64,000 bases of DNA, taken from Papaver somniferum. Taxonomy: Eukaryota; Streptophyta; Magnoliopsida; Ranunculales; Papaveraceae. The stretch covers positions 233,257,560-233,321,559 of the forward strand of contig NC_039358.1 of assembly GCF_003573695.1 (NCBI RefSeq). Reading direction: 5' to 3'. Position 1 is the first letter of the stretch. Every line of letters begins with the position of its first letter. The notes beneath the pieces were generated by a model, which had not been told where the DNA came from, searched no databases, and was given only the letters and a program-made list of their open reading frames with translations. Positions 11,455 to 22,138 of the stretch are shown one piece after another. The position numbers and the translations under genes were made by a program.

Positions 11455-12117
11455 TTATAAGCAGATAGATACATTCGTTCCAAGCCTTTTCTGCCCATGG
11501 ATGTAGGTGAGCCAGAGCTGGAACATTAGGATCTTCAAGAATCTCCATTGCCTGATCCCAACAATCCTTGTCTGTTCCAATAATTTCAATGCAACTGCAA
11601 TGTCCTCCTTGCTTGGCAAAGTCTTTGTGACAATAAGTTGCGTCAAAGTTTCTTTACTCGATTTGAAAATCCTACATTGTTCGGGCCATGCAGGTAATTG
11701 AGTAGGGGAGTTATCGATCATCAACGTTGGTGCTGGGGAAGGAGAACCTGTGATACTGACACACTTGTCCCAGACCTTTTCTCCCCATGGATGTAGCAGT
11801 TTAGAGATAGTAGGATAGTTTGGATCCTCAATAAGGTCGATTACCTTGTCCCAGCAATACTTGGTAGTTTGTATAATTTCTTGGCAATATACAACATCCT
11901 TGTTGATTGGCAAAGCCATGGACGAGACAAGGGTTACCACAGACATTTCACACGGTTCTGTATACTTGCATTGTTCTGGCAATGTATTAACAGTCGGTGC
12001 TTTAGCGGGAGAATTATCCATCTCCCTGACACTACTTACACCGATAATCACCGATGCACAGACAACAACACAAAGGGCAACAGCCAATCGACCATTAACA
12101 AACTTCGCCATATCCAT
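11455..12117 (-). CDS. Secreted two-repeat Cys protein, second repeat frameshifted
   Basis: The likely start is the MDMAKF methionine at 12117 (or MAKF at 12111), because a hydrophobic signal segment LAVALCVVVCASVIIGV follows at once. The mature part is a duplicated unit. Repeat 1 reads SPAKAPTVNTLPEQCKYTEP, then KYCWDKVIDLIEDPNYPT and LLHPWGEKVWDKC. Repeat 2 begins SPTQLPAWPEQC. In repeat 2 the frame slips near 11593-11597: the DNA still encodes CIEIIGTDKDCWDQAMEILE then LHPWAEKAWNEC in the next frame, so one base was lost and the open frame ends in unrelated residues. The pattern (signal peptide, Pro-rich linker, C...C...CW...C) recalls the ECA1/prolamin-like reproductive secreted peptides, but the match is loose. 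Repeat 1 alone could still make a small secreted protein. Confidence 0.55.
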   Translation of the reverse strand: MDMAKFVNGRLAVALCVVVCASVIIGVSSVREMDNSPAKAPTVNTLPEQCKYTEPCEMSVVTLVSSMALPINKDVVYCQEIIQTTKYCWDKVIDLIEDPNYPTISKLLHPWGEKVWDKCVSITGSPSPAPTLMIDNSPTQLPAWPEQCRIFKSSKETLTQLIVTKTLPSKEDIAVALKLLEQTRIVGIRQWRFLKILMFQLWLTYIHGQKRLGTNVSICL

Positions 12118-13303
12118 TTTTCTTGTACTCTTAAATGTTTTTCTTCCTACTTTTTCTTCGAAGTGTCTCAAATATTGGTTGCTGTAGAAATGGATTCTTG
12201 TTCTTCCTATTTTTACAAAAGAGAGAAACTAGCTAATCTAAAACTGTTTCTTCTTCCTTTTCCACCTTAATTTCTTAAAACGTTGTTGATGTGCATGTCT
12301 CATAGTTAGCTTGTTGACCTTAAATTAATTATCGACGTTTCATTCTCTAAAACCTAGACCAAAACATTGAATTCTTTTTTAAAAAACTTAAGACATTAGA
12401 TTAATAGGACTGAATAACCAACTTGGGTTAGCCGATAAGTTCATGACAGGGTCTCATTCTCATTAGGCGATACTAATTTTGGTTAAATGTTATGCAGGGG
12501 AATTAACTGCTCTACACAAACCAAACCAAAAATGCAAAATAAAACCCACAAAGCATAAAAGACAATGTATCCAAGGAAGGGTGCTCCACTGCCGCTATGT
12601 AAAAGGGATGAAATCTTCTCATTTCAATGACAGACACATCATATAATGCCATCAAATCTTTGCGCTTTATGCATGACATTAGGGGCAACAGCCAAAGCCC
12701 TTCTTTTAACCCAGAGGTAGAACATACCATATAAAAAAATGCAAAAAAGATTACAGTATTGCAAAATAAATCGCCTACAAAATACAAAGGAAGATGCAAA
12801 AAAATGCAATATGTATGTGTCAAAGTTCTGACTGACATCCACAGATAAAATGGTGCACCAGGAGCCTAAAGACTACAGTTAAACACATCACTGACTCATG
12901 AGATAACACTTATAGCTTCAGCTGAAATACTTAAAACAACGATGACCTTGAAAAACCAAATGTAAATGAATAAGCCTATGTGTACCTTATAAATCTTCTC
13001 TTGTCGCCATGACACCATCTGAAAGGAATCCCTCCTACATTTCTAATCACTGCAGCAGCTTAGGATCCCACTGGAAAAAAATTTCAGAACAAATTTCAAA
13101 CAATAATTATATATATGATTGAATTAACTGAAAATACTTCAAAAGAAACCATATATTCATCCAGTAATAGGCATTGGTATTTATCCAGATTTCGTTCTCT
13201 CACTATCAGTTGACAAGGTAGAAGCTATTTTATCTAATTACTTTTCTCGGTAATTTGCATGAATAAGACATATGTTAGTAGTTGATTAAGATGATCTCAA
13301 CAA
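12118..13303. other. Flank of PPR pseudogene, no gene
   Basis: 12865-13080 resembles 31415-31640, on the 3' side of the intact PPR gene (compare TGTACCTTATAAATCTTCTC with CGTACCTTATCAAGCTTCTC). It therefore belongs to the duplicated PPR segment. Open frames at 12512-12842 look random. Confidence 0.5.
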
Positions 13304-15115
13304 TCACGAGCATTCATTAGAAAAAAACTGCAAAATTTTTAGCTCATCTGCCGAGAGAGTTTTTGTTAACAAAGAAACAACAGAATCACTTGGTACAAAT
13401 TCTCCTTCACGCATCTTAGTAAGAAATTGCAATGCCTTGTCAGTCTCCTTTGTTGTAAGAAAACCCTTAATGATGGTATTATATGTTATAACATCTGCGG
13501 AATAACCCTTCTCTTCCATTTCGATGATTAATTTGTTAGCTTCTGATAACATCTTGCTTTGAAAGAGGCTACCAATCATCGTGGTATATGTTACTACACT
13601 AGGCATCAATCCTTTTTTTCGAATTTCATCAAACAGTTTCCTTGCATCTTCCAAATTGCCAGCCCGACAAAAACCATGAATAAGAATATTATGCTTTTCA
13701 ACATTAGCTGAGATACTTGTATCCTCCAGAGATGCAAACAAGTCTACTGCGTCTTCAATTTCTCCATTCTTGCAAAGTCCATCCAACATTGTACCATATG
13801 TAACTTCATCTGGAGATAAACCAAAAGTTTGCATCTCATTAAACAAATTCTTTGCGGTCCTAATTCTTCCATCCCGGTGTAGTCCCCTAATAGTATAGTG
13901 TAAACAACGGCTGTGGGTTTCAATCCATTTTGTTTCATCTTTTTAAATAGTTGCATAGCTTCATCAACCTTACACTACTTGCAGTACCCATTCATTAACA
14001 CAGTATAGCTGACCTCAGTTGGCTTTAGGCCCCTATCTCCCATCGAGTCTAACAGTTTTACTGCATCTGGCAACCGACTACTAAACACAGACCATCCATC
14101 ATAGAATTATAAGTAATCAGATTCGGTTTTATGTTCATCTTGTCCATCAATTTGAATAACCCCCAAGAATCTTCCGTCATCCCATCTTTACAATGTGAAT
14201 CTATTAATATACTAAAAGTTACTGTATCGGGTGAAATCCCTCGATCCATCATTTCATCAAAATATCTTCTTGCTTCTTCCTGTTGACGATGTACACAATG
14301 ACCCTGAATCAAAGAAGTATAAGTCACTACATTTGCAGAGATTCCTCTACTAACCATCTCATCAAAGAGTTTGTTCGCCTCCTTTAGCCGGCCTGAATTG
14401 CCAAACCCGTTAATCAAAACACTGCAAGCAACTACATCCCGCACAATATTGGAATCTCTAAGCATTTCAGAGAAGAGAACCAAAGCTTCGTCGAGTAAAC
14501 CTCCTTTACAAAGGGTATCTATAATGGTATTATATGAAATGATATCGGGTCTGCATTTCCATTTCAGCATGTTGTTTTTTAAGTTGAGAGCAGGACCCAC
14601 TTGAGCAGCTGTACAGAGCCCATGTATAAGAATATTACAGGTAACAGCATCAGGTTGATTACGCGTGTGAGTCATTTTGTCAAACACTTTGGTTGCAAAA
14701 TCAATTTTTCCTTGAAGACACGGCCCCTTGATCAGTGTGGTTAAAGTGATAACATTAGGCTCATAACCTCTCTTTATCGTCTCTCCAAGCAAACAGAACC
14801 CATGATCAAGTTTTCCTAATTTACAACAGCAATTTATTAAAATGGTAAATGTATAGATATTGGGGTGCACCCAGCCAAACTCATCTTCTTGTACAACATA
14901 ATGACATCCGAATAACACTTTGATTTTGGATAGGGATCCCAACACATGACAGAAAGTAATGTTGGAAGGTAATGGCCTTTCTGATATCAATTGATCAAAC
15001 ATTCTCAAACCATCATCAAGAGTCTTAATCCTTCCAGATTTACACTCGTCCTTCACAAAACTTTCAAGTGGTGTTTTTCTAGTACTATTACCACCTTCAG
15101 AAACATATTATTTGG
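13304..15115 (-). pseudogene. Rf-like P-class PPR pseudogene
   Basis: It is collinear with the intact PPR gene at 31828-33678, with the same opening (DECKSGRIKTLDDGLRMFDQ) and the same motif order, but broken. The mitochondrial presequence and its ATG are lost beyond about 15110. There is a frameshift near 14075 (GLCLVVGCQMQ where the paralogue has GLCLVGRLPDAV), a TAG inside a motif at about 13978-13980, and a second frameshift near 13885. The reading frame then recovers to the C-terminus (SLLTKTLSADELK). P-class PPR proteins bind organellar RNA through 35-residue helical hairpins. Decayed paralogues beside active ones are usual in Rf-like clusters. The lesions are small indels and one nonsense change rather than transposon breaks. 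Confidence 0.85.
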
Positions 15116-15321
15116 TAGGTTAGGAACTTTTGAGTATTATTTGGTGACCACTTTCAGAAAAAGATGGATAAAAAGAGAATTTTGATAATTACTTATCCAC
15201 CATTGTTTTTAGAGTTTTGACATTTACTCGAGTAAAATCTGGGATTATAAATTTTGGGTCATGACTGACATAATTTAATGAGTGAATAATGAGCTCGGTG
15301 ATAGGAAACAGCCCTCGATTC
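15116..15321. other. Short spacer before MULE A
   Basis: No gene. It contains the divergent upstream side of the PPR pseudogene. Confidence 0.5.
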
Positions 15322-15329
15322 ATATTAAA
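15322..15329 (+). repeat. Left target-site duplication of MULE A
   Basis: ATATTAAA, repeated at 17268-17275 immediately outside the right inverted repeat. Confidence 0.8.
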
Positions 15330-15481
15330 GAATGATTTTTTAGGGACCATGGTTTTTTTTGAGGGATCATGATTTTATTAGGCCACCTTCCTTATAGTGA
15401 TAAGGAGTGTCCTAAAACGTTGAAACGACTAACCTATCCTTAACCTAATTTAAATTAAAACAAACCTAATAACCACATATA

Positions 15482-15710
15482 TATATAACCACCTCCTCCC
15501 ACCACCACCGCCCACCACCACCTCCTCTCATCACCACCGCCCACCACCACCTCCTCCCATCACCACCGCCCACCACCAACTCCGATTATCACCACCACCA
15601 ACCACCGATTACCACTACCACCGCCCACCACCGCCGATTACCACCACCATCACCTCTGATTATCACCACCACCAACCACCACCACCACCTCCTCCCACCA
15701 CCGCCTATTT
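15482..15710 (+). repeat. CCACCACC-rich minisatellite
   Basis: Imperfect repeats of about 30 bp built on CCACCACCTCCTCCCATCAC and CACCGCC. It sits inside MULE A near its left end and could encode Pro/His/Ser runs, but no frame extends out of it. Confidence 0.75.
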
Positions 15711-15914
15711 AAGAAATGTAACAACATCAATGCAATCACAATTAAGTTATGTTACATGATAATTTTATCGAGTATAAAAGACGCCAGCAGCAGCCTGATT
15801 CTGCCATGTGACCACTTCGGAGGTATTTTCCAACAAACCCTTCACTTTAATTTGATTTTGATTGCTTCAATCGAATAGAAATCATCAAAATAGGGTTTTA
15901 GTAAGAGTTACAGA

Positions 15915-16850
15915 GCCATGTTCGGTTAGGCTGATTTTCCAAAAAACCCTAGTTTACTAAGCGAACTTCTTGAAAATGAAGAACACGAAGAACAATTCGG
16001 TTCTATTGGATTTAAAACTAAGTCACCGAACTCTCTGTTCGGTTGTTTCGCAAAAAGTTTTAAAACTACAAAGTAACCGAACTCCACCCTTAGAACCTAA
16101 AAAAAACAAATCCAGTCTAACTGAACTGTGTTGTTGTGGCCACTATCTTGAGTTCCAAAATAACCGAACTTAGCCAATAGAGTTCGGTTTTTTCGCAAAA
16201 AAATTTAAAACTACAAAGTAACCGAACTTAGCCAATACAGTTCGGTTGATTCGCAAAAAAAATTTTTAAACGAACTTCTTGTATTAGAACAACAGAAGTC
16301 CATAAGTTCGGTTCCTTCGCAAAATAAGGATATTACCGAACTTTAGTTTACGAAAATAATGAGAAGTCCACAAGTTCGATTCGTTCGCAAATATGTTAAG
16401 TTTTCTTTGTAACCGAACTCTACCTTTGAAACTTCGTAACCGAACTCTACCTAATTCGCCAAGAAATAAATTTCGTAGTAACCGAACGTTTGCCTAATTG
16501 CATATATGCATATATAAGCCCAGTTCGGTTGATTCGCAAAATATGTTGAAGTTTGCGAACCAACCGAACTTCTAACACTAGATTACTTTTAACCTGCAGT
16601 TCGGTTGGGAACTTGGTTGCGTTGAAGTTTGCGAACTAACCGAACACACAAGATGTACCCAAATAAATTGTTAAGTTCAAAGTTCGGTTACCTACCATTT
16701 TATCCTGGGTAACCGAACATTACACTGTACGACCAAAACCTCCATTAACGAGCGAGTTCGGTAACCTGCGTGTTTGGAAAACGTAACCGAACTACACTTT
16801 CAGGTGTGTTCGGTTACATGTTCTTGACATATGGTAACCGAACTGACCCA
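15915..16850. repeat. AGTTCGGTTA motif array in MULE A
   Basis: Dozens of copies of a 10-bp motif AGTTCGGTTA and its complement alternate every 25-60 bp. Many are face-to-face pairs separated by 20-40 bp, often with TTCGCAAAA beside them. The same motif fills the introns of the two genes in MULE B. Confidence 0.85.
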
Positions 16851-17612
16851 AATCTACATAAAAATTTTCATTTTTTTTGAAAGTTTGGAGCAATTCAACC
16901 AACATTATCTAAGTTTGAAGCACAACTGGGTACCAAAATACCCTTCCTCCGGTTGTGGTTGGTAAAATCCATCGTTTTTCATGTTTTCCTTCTATCTTCT
17001 CTAACTTTACCCTTTCAATAATTCTACTTCTTTAAAAAAAGCATCTGATTTTTTAATCTCACTAATTATCTTTAACTTAATCATCTCACTAATCATTACA
17101 CTAACTATTATTAACACTAACTAATCATCACCCAAAATTAATCAAGAGGGTAATTTAGGTATTAATATAAATATCCAGATAAGGGGTGACCTAGATTTAC
17201 TTCTAATGTCTTTACTCAAAATAAAACCATGGATCCCAAAAAAACCATGGTCCCCAAAAAATCGTTCATATTAAATGGCCCCCGAGATACTACTACTAAG
17301 CCCAAATTAATACCGGCACAAAAAGAAAAGACAAATCGTTTGTCCTACAAAATGTAGAACGATTTTTCGGGGACTACTCTCAAGTTTTTTGGGTGGTTAT
17401 GGGTAGTAATTTTCAATCACCCCTTATCTAATTTTTTTAAATACCTACTTCACCCTTAATCATTAACTTAGTTAGTGTGATGATTAATTAGTGTTATGAT
17501 TAGTAACTGATTAATTAGTGATTAGTGAGTTATATTTGTAGGATTGTTTTGTTATAACATTATTATTGAGAGATAAGAAGAAGAAGAAGAAGAAGGAAAT
17601 AGGAAGAAGAAG

Positions 17613-19091
17613 ATGGGTGAACCCAAAAAGTCTTTTTTTGAGTTTAGTAATTATGATTTGAGTGATTCATGTGATGATACTTCATAATCAAAATCAGAAC
17701 CCCCTTCACCTCATTGTGTATTTTTCAATACTTCTAATGATCCAAATATGAGTTATTTGTTAGATGATGAAAACTTTTTTCCCCAGTCTCAAGCTAACCA
17801 AATAAATGATGGATTTCATCAACCACAACCTGAAGATCAAGCTATGGGTACTCAGGTATGCCTCATATTTAGTTAATGTTGCTTGAATTATGCAAAAATT
17901 TGGCCAAACTCAAAATCTCTGGAAAAAAATCGTTTACGTAAACCTAGTTCGGTTACCAAAAAAAATTTTGCGAGGAAACCGAACTGTTCTTAATGTGTAG
18001 TTCGGTTACTAACTTGAGCACACGCAGGTAACCGAACTACATGTTAATGGTGGTTTTTTAGAGTTCGGTTATGTAATCCCCAGAACATTATACCGAACTC
18101 TTTTTATAGAGTTTACAAAGCATATTTCAGTTAAGTGAATATCAGTACCTTTGTTACCGAACTTTCTGTTCGGTAATGTCGCAAAATATATGTATATTTA
18201 TTCCTAACCGAACTTTCACATACAAAATCTAAATACATAGTTCGGTAAGGCCAAAATTTATTTCTGGAAACTAGTTAACCGAACTTTGAGTTCGGTAGGG
18301 TTGCAAAAAAAACTAGATTACCGAACTTTAAGTGTTAAATGTTTATGGTATTGACGTTGTGCTATTACATGTAGGTTACATGTTATCCAATTGAACCAAT
18401 GGAAAACCAACCTTCCCCGGTTGGTATTTTGTACGATGACACATCCCATCACTACATGAATGACTTGGTATTCACAACTCTGGGAGATGCAAATGTTTGG
18501 TCTAGACAACATGCACAAAAAGACATGTGCGTATTAGTATTGAATGGGAGAGAAAGCAAAACTCGCTTTGAAATGGTTTGTGAGAGAAGCGTTGATCCCG
18601 ATAAAATGCACAAGAGGAAGGGTTATGTTTATAAGGGAAAGACAAATAGGAAGAACAAAACTTTCTCAAATAAGATTAATTGCCCATTCAAGCTATCATT
18701 TAATTTAAACGAAGAAAAGGTTATGAGTGGTTGTCATAATCATCCTCGTCCGGAGCATCTTGAAGGACATTTCATGACGGAAAATCCAACTCCTAAAGAG
18801 ATGAACAAGGTAGCTAAAATGAGGAAAATGAATATTTCACCGCTTCAAATGCTTCAAATTCTAAAGGAGGATAACAAGGATAACCACTCATGTTTGTCCA
18901 CCATTAACAATGCAATTGAGACAATTAAAAGGAAGGAATGGAGATATAGAAAAGTAATGCAACAATTGTTTCTTTTGGCCCAAGAGAAAAACTACTCGGT
19001 TCAAAAGGATGTGGATTCAGAAGGAGAGATAACACAACTCTTTATTGCACATCCGGCGAGTGTCCAATTGGCTCAAAGAGCTTCATATTGA
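17613..19091 (+). pseudogene. FAR1-type MULE transposase, truncated
   Basis: Exon 1 (17613-17855, 81 codons, MGEPKKSFFEFSNYDLSDSC) has an in-frame TAA at 17685-17687 and ends at CAG before GTATG. Exon 2 begins at 18375 after ATGTAG in the same phase. Counting from the internal Met at 18399 it has the FAR1-type zinc-binding domain, with C61 (MVCERS), C95 (NCPFKLSF) and H113/H115 (CHNHP). The family region with EHLEGHFMTENPTPKEMNKV, a run of basic residues, and a stretch ending HPASVQLAQRASY follow. In mudrA/FAR1-like transposases that position directly precedes the DDE catalytic core (HPDS..L), so the whole catalytic domain is missing. Only a DNA-binding N-terminal protein could be made, from the 18399 start. 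The intron (17856-18374) is filled with the subterminal motif array. Confidence 0.8.
17945..18330. repeat. AGTTCGGTTA motif array in transposase intron
   Basis: At least ten alternating AGTTCGGTTA and TAACCGAACT copies lie wholly inside the intron between transposase exons 1 and 2. Many are close inverted pairs able to fold into hairpins in RNA. Confidence 0.85.
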
Positions 19092-20961
19092 GACTTTCTT
19101 GAAGGACCTCACTGAACGTCTAAACTCACATTGAGACTTTCTTGCATCCCATCCTAGACATTTTTGAGCCAATGCTTCAAGAGCTTCATAACTCATCGAG
19201 GGGTTGTAGCCTTCTCGAAAACATTTACCTTCCAATGGTAGGCCGGTGATATTATGGCAATCATCGGGAGTAATTTCCATCTCGCCGAATGGAAGATGCA
19301 TTGTATATGTCTCAGGATAATGCCTCTCGAGAAATGCGGATACGGCAACAACGTCAAAATCAGCGTGTGCTAACTCAATAGCTTTGTATAACATACATTC
19401 TTTAACCTTCGCTTGAAACTCGGCACACTCCTTAGAAAAACCCCATTTGGACGCCTTTTGATGTTTAATAACACGAACTGCATCTTTATGATCCTACGAA
19501 AAGAACATGACACTATTAATACTTGACGAAACATGTCCCAAACCAAAAAAAAATTACGTTTTCTGAGTTAAACCAAAAAAAAAATTACGTTTTGTTAAAT
19601 AATGAACTTAAAGGATACCTTTGTCGCATAGATCTTCGCATCCCATGAGTGTTTGTACCCAATCAATGTTGCCCCTCCATCATTTGGAGTACCATAAGTT
19701 GGGTCCACTGGATCCAAACACAAATTATCAGGTTGAATGTGTGAGTATCTTTTGCTAGGCGGCTTCGGCTTCCTTTTTTCCAAAACAGGAACAATTTCTT
19801 GCTCTTCTTCATCATCAGGATCTTGCTCCTCTTGCTCATCTTCCTCCTTTTCATCGTCTCCCTCCTCTTCATCGTCTTCCTCCTCTTGTCCTTCTCCTTC
19901 TTTGTCAGATCCTAGTTCTTTTTCGTCTACATTCTCAACATATTCTCTTTGTTGTTCAACCTCTTCATTTCCTTGCTCTTCTTCATCATCAGTCTCTTCT
20001 TTATCATCATTCTCCATCACCTCTTCATTGACATCTTGAATTACATCACGAACATTATCTTGGTTGACTTCGGTTAACAATCCCCCTCCATGTTTAGCAT
20101 TTGTGGTACCACGCTTTCGGAAATCTAAATGCTTTGCTCCGCGAGGGGTGGGAGTTTTCGAATCCTCATCTACTTGTTGTCTCAATCTTTGTCCTTTGCT
20201 CCTAATGAAAAAAAACCAAAGTATTAGCTAAACATAAGATAATATTGTGTTATCAAATGAAATAGGAAATAGAACTAAAGAATAGAGTAAACACAACACT
20301 TAACAGACAATAGTTCGGTTACCTGAAAAAAATACGAGGAAACCGAACTAAATATTTCAAAAGTTCGGTTAGCCAAAAAAACCAACGCCAAAATCGAACT
20401 CGGTCTTTACCTTTGAAAAATTGAGTTCGGTTACGAGAATTTTTTATGCGAGCACACCGAACTAACTATTCCAAAAGTTCGGTTACTGAGACAAATTATC
20501 GACAAAACCGAACTCATTCTTTCAAAGGAAATATTGAGTTCGGTTACGAGAAAATTTTTTGCGAGCATACGGAACTATATAGTTCGGTAAACAGATATTA
20601 GTCTTATAGTTGCGAGCACATCGAACTGTTCTTATTTTGAAAGTTCGGTTATCAATTATAGGGTTACAAAAAACATTCTTCTAACCGAACTATCAACTGT
20701 AACTACCATTTTGAATGGGTTTTGATGATTTCTAATCGATTTCTTCAACAAATAACGAATTGAAAAGAATGGGTATGAAGGAAATTACTCGCGGATTTGC
20801 ATTTCACTTGAATCAGACTTCTGTTTTGCGGTTGGATGATTGATTTTTCCTGTAAACGGTTCTTCAAGTTCTTTGAACTTCAACAATTCTTTTGGGAGAT
20901 TCACTATATGTGGGAGTCCCGGACTCAATCCTGGTTGTCTGGGTGTGTTCTTCGCACGCAT
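19083..20961 (-). CDS. Plant mobile domain (PMD) gene, 3'-truncated
   Basis: Three exons join in frame. Exon 1 is 20961-20789 (ATG; MRAKNTPRQPGLSPGLPHIV; ends before GTAATT, phase 2). Exon 2 is 20201-19619 (after TTCATTAG; ends AAG before GTATCC). Exon 3 starts at 19493 (after TTTCGTAG). Exon 2 encodes a long Glu/Asp-rich disordered segment (EEEDDEEEGDDEKEEDE), then KPPSKRYSHIQPDNLCLDP. Exon 3 carries the start of the plant mobile domain: FDVVAVSAFLERHYPETYTM, LPFGEMEITPDDCHNITGLP, LEGKCFREGYNP. PMD proteins (MAIN/MAIL1 relatives) act in silencing and genome stability, and many PMD genes are transposon-borne. Only about 110 residues of the domain remain before the frame runs into the transposase end; TTGAGACTTTCTTG occurs twice at this junction. 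Splice phases and frame are otherwise intact. Motif arrays fill intron 1. Confidence 0.75.
20310..20697. repeat. AGTTCGGTTA motif array in PMD intron 1
   Basis: Alternating AGTTCGGTTA and AACCGAACT copies every 25-45 bp lie between PMD exon 1 and exon 2. Hairpin-forming pairs are usual, commonly separated by sequence containing TTTTTTGCGAG. Confidence 0.85.
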
Positions 20962-22138
20962 TGCTTATAAAGATTGATTAATCGACAATGAAAATTTTTC
21001 GAATCGACGATGAAATTTTTTCGAATCGACGATTAACGTCGATGTTGCGATGTTGACGAAGAAGAAGAAGAAGAAGAGGAGGAAGAAGATAAAGAAAAAA
21101 AAAGAATCAGTTTTGAAACTGATTTTAGTTTTTAAATAAGATTTTAATTAGGGTTTAGTTAGTGTGTTGGATTAGTGGGTAGTGGGTTAGATTAGTGGGT
21201 TATTAGGGTTAGTTATAACCTTAATTAGAATAAGGGAAGATTAGTCTTCCATAATCTTTTAAGACACCCCTTATAATATAGGGGTGGACATTTGTATCAC
21301 AAAGTAGTCCCCCACCCTTTTTGAGTAGTCCCCAAAAAATCGTTCAAAATGTAGAAATTGACGTTTAGTCCCATTTTTACTGGGCTTTAGACAGTTTAGT
21401 CAAGCGTCTTCAGGCCTAATACTCGCTAGTCCAAATTTTCCCCCGCATAAACAGTTCATTCCAAACTTGGACGAGTTAGTCCAAACTGTTCCCGATCCAG
21501 AATATCATACATTTCCTTGTTACCCTAAATACCATGTTCATTTTTACGCATATAGATTAAAAGAGAGAGAGAGAGAGTCTAGAAGTTTTAGATCTGAGAT
21601 TTTTGGCGAGAGATAGAGGCGATTTGGGTTTTTGTTCTTCATGATTTCTCGTTTTAGAGAGATAGATTTTGAATTCTTCAATTTCCTACGTTTGGTTTTA
21701 TTCTGCTACTGCCAGTAACTTACTAATCTTCATCAGTTGATTCGAGTTTTACATGTCTCATCAACTACGCGATTAAGAAAAAAATATTATGACAGATCCA
21801 GGAAGGTCTCTTATTATTTGACTTCTTTGGATTTTTTTTGTGAAATTCTGCAGTTATTGTTCACCTTAAGCTGATTCATCAAGAGATATGAATAGTTGAA
21901 TTTCGTTTGTTGTAACTATTAAAGGACGACTGCGACTCTACATGCGAAAATCGACAGAGAGAACTTGATAAACTTAATTTAGTGAAAATATGGTGAAATT
22001 TATATGAATCTTATATTTTCGTTGCTCAATTTTTGTAAACATTAGTGTTTATTTCATCGATTTGATTTTTTTTAATCTACTGTATGGATTTTGAATTTAC
22101 AACATATGGACTTAATAGATTTTACTTAGTAGATTAGT

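Larger units (their letters stand above)
15330..17267. mobile_element. MULE A: non-autonomous MULE-like element
   Basis: The left tip is GAATGATTTTTTAGGGACC and the right tip GGTCCCCAAAAAATCGTTC, near-perfect inverses. ATATTAAA flanks both ends (15322-15329 and 17268-17275) as an 8-bp target duplication. No protein is encoded. It contains a CCACCACCG-type minisatellite and a dense array of paired AGTTCGGTTA/TAACCGAACT motifs. The superfamily is inferred from MULE B, which has the same tips, same duplication length and same motif and carries a MULE-type transposase. Confidence 0.8.
17357..21345. mobile_element. MULE B: transposase plus plant-mobile-domain element
   Basis: The left tip GAACGATTTTTCGGGGACTA and the right tip AGTAGTCCCCAAAAAATCGT (followed by TC) are inverted copies differing at one base within that stretch. 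AAAATGTA at 17349-17356 and 21346-21353 is an exact 8-bp target duplication. Inside are a + strand FAR1/MULE-type transposase (17613-19091) and a - strand plant-mobile-domain gene (20961-19083) meeting tail to tail. Arrays of AGTTCGGTTA pairs lie at 17945-18325 and 20310-20695. The tips match MULE A. At 3,989 bp with both genes cut at their 3' ends, it looks like an internal-deletion derivative of a larger autonomous element. Confidence 0.85.

Noticed and set aside
11096..11506. + strand frame of 136 codons with several Cys
   Set aside because: It overlaps the end of the secreted-protein gene on the other strand and shows no signal peptide or ordered Cys pattern.
12512..12842. Overlapping - strand frames of 67-108 codons
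   Set aside because: Hydrophobic random-looking translations in an AT-rich PPR flank; no family, no start context.
19737..20039. Serine/cysteine-rich + frame of 100 codons
   Set aside because: It is the complement of the acidic Glu/Asp-rich exon of the PMD gene and a typical shadow.
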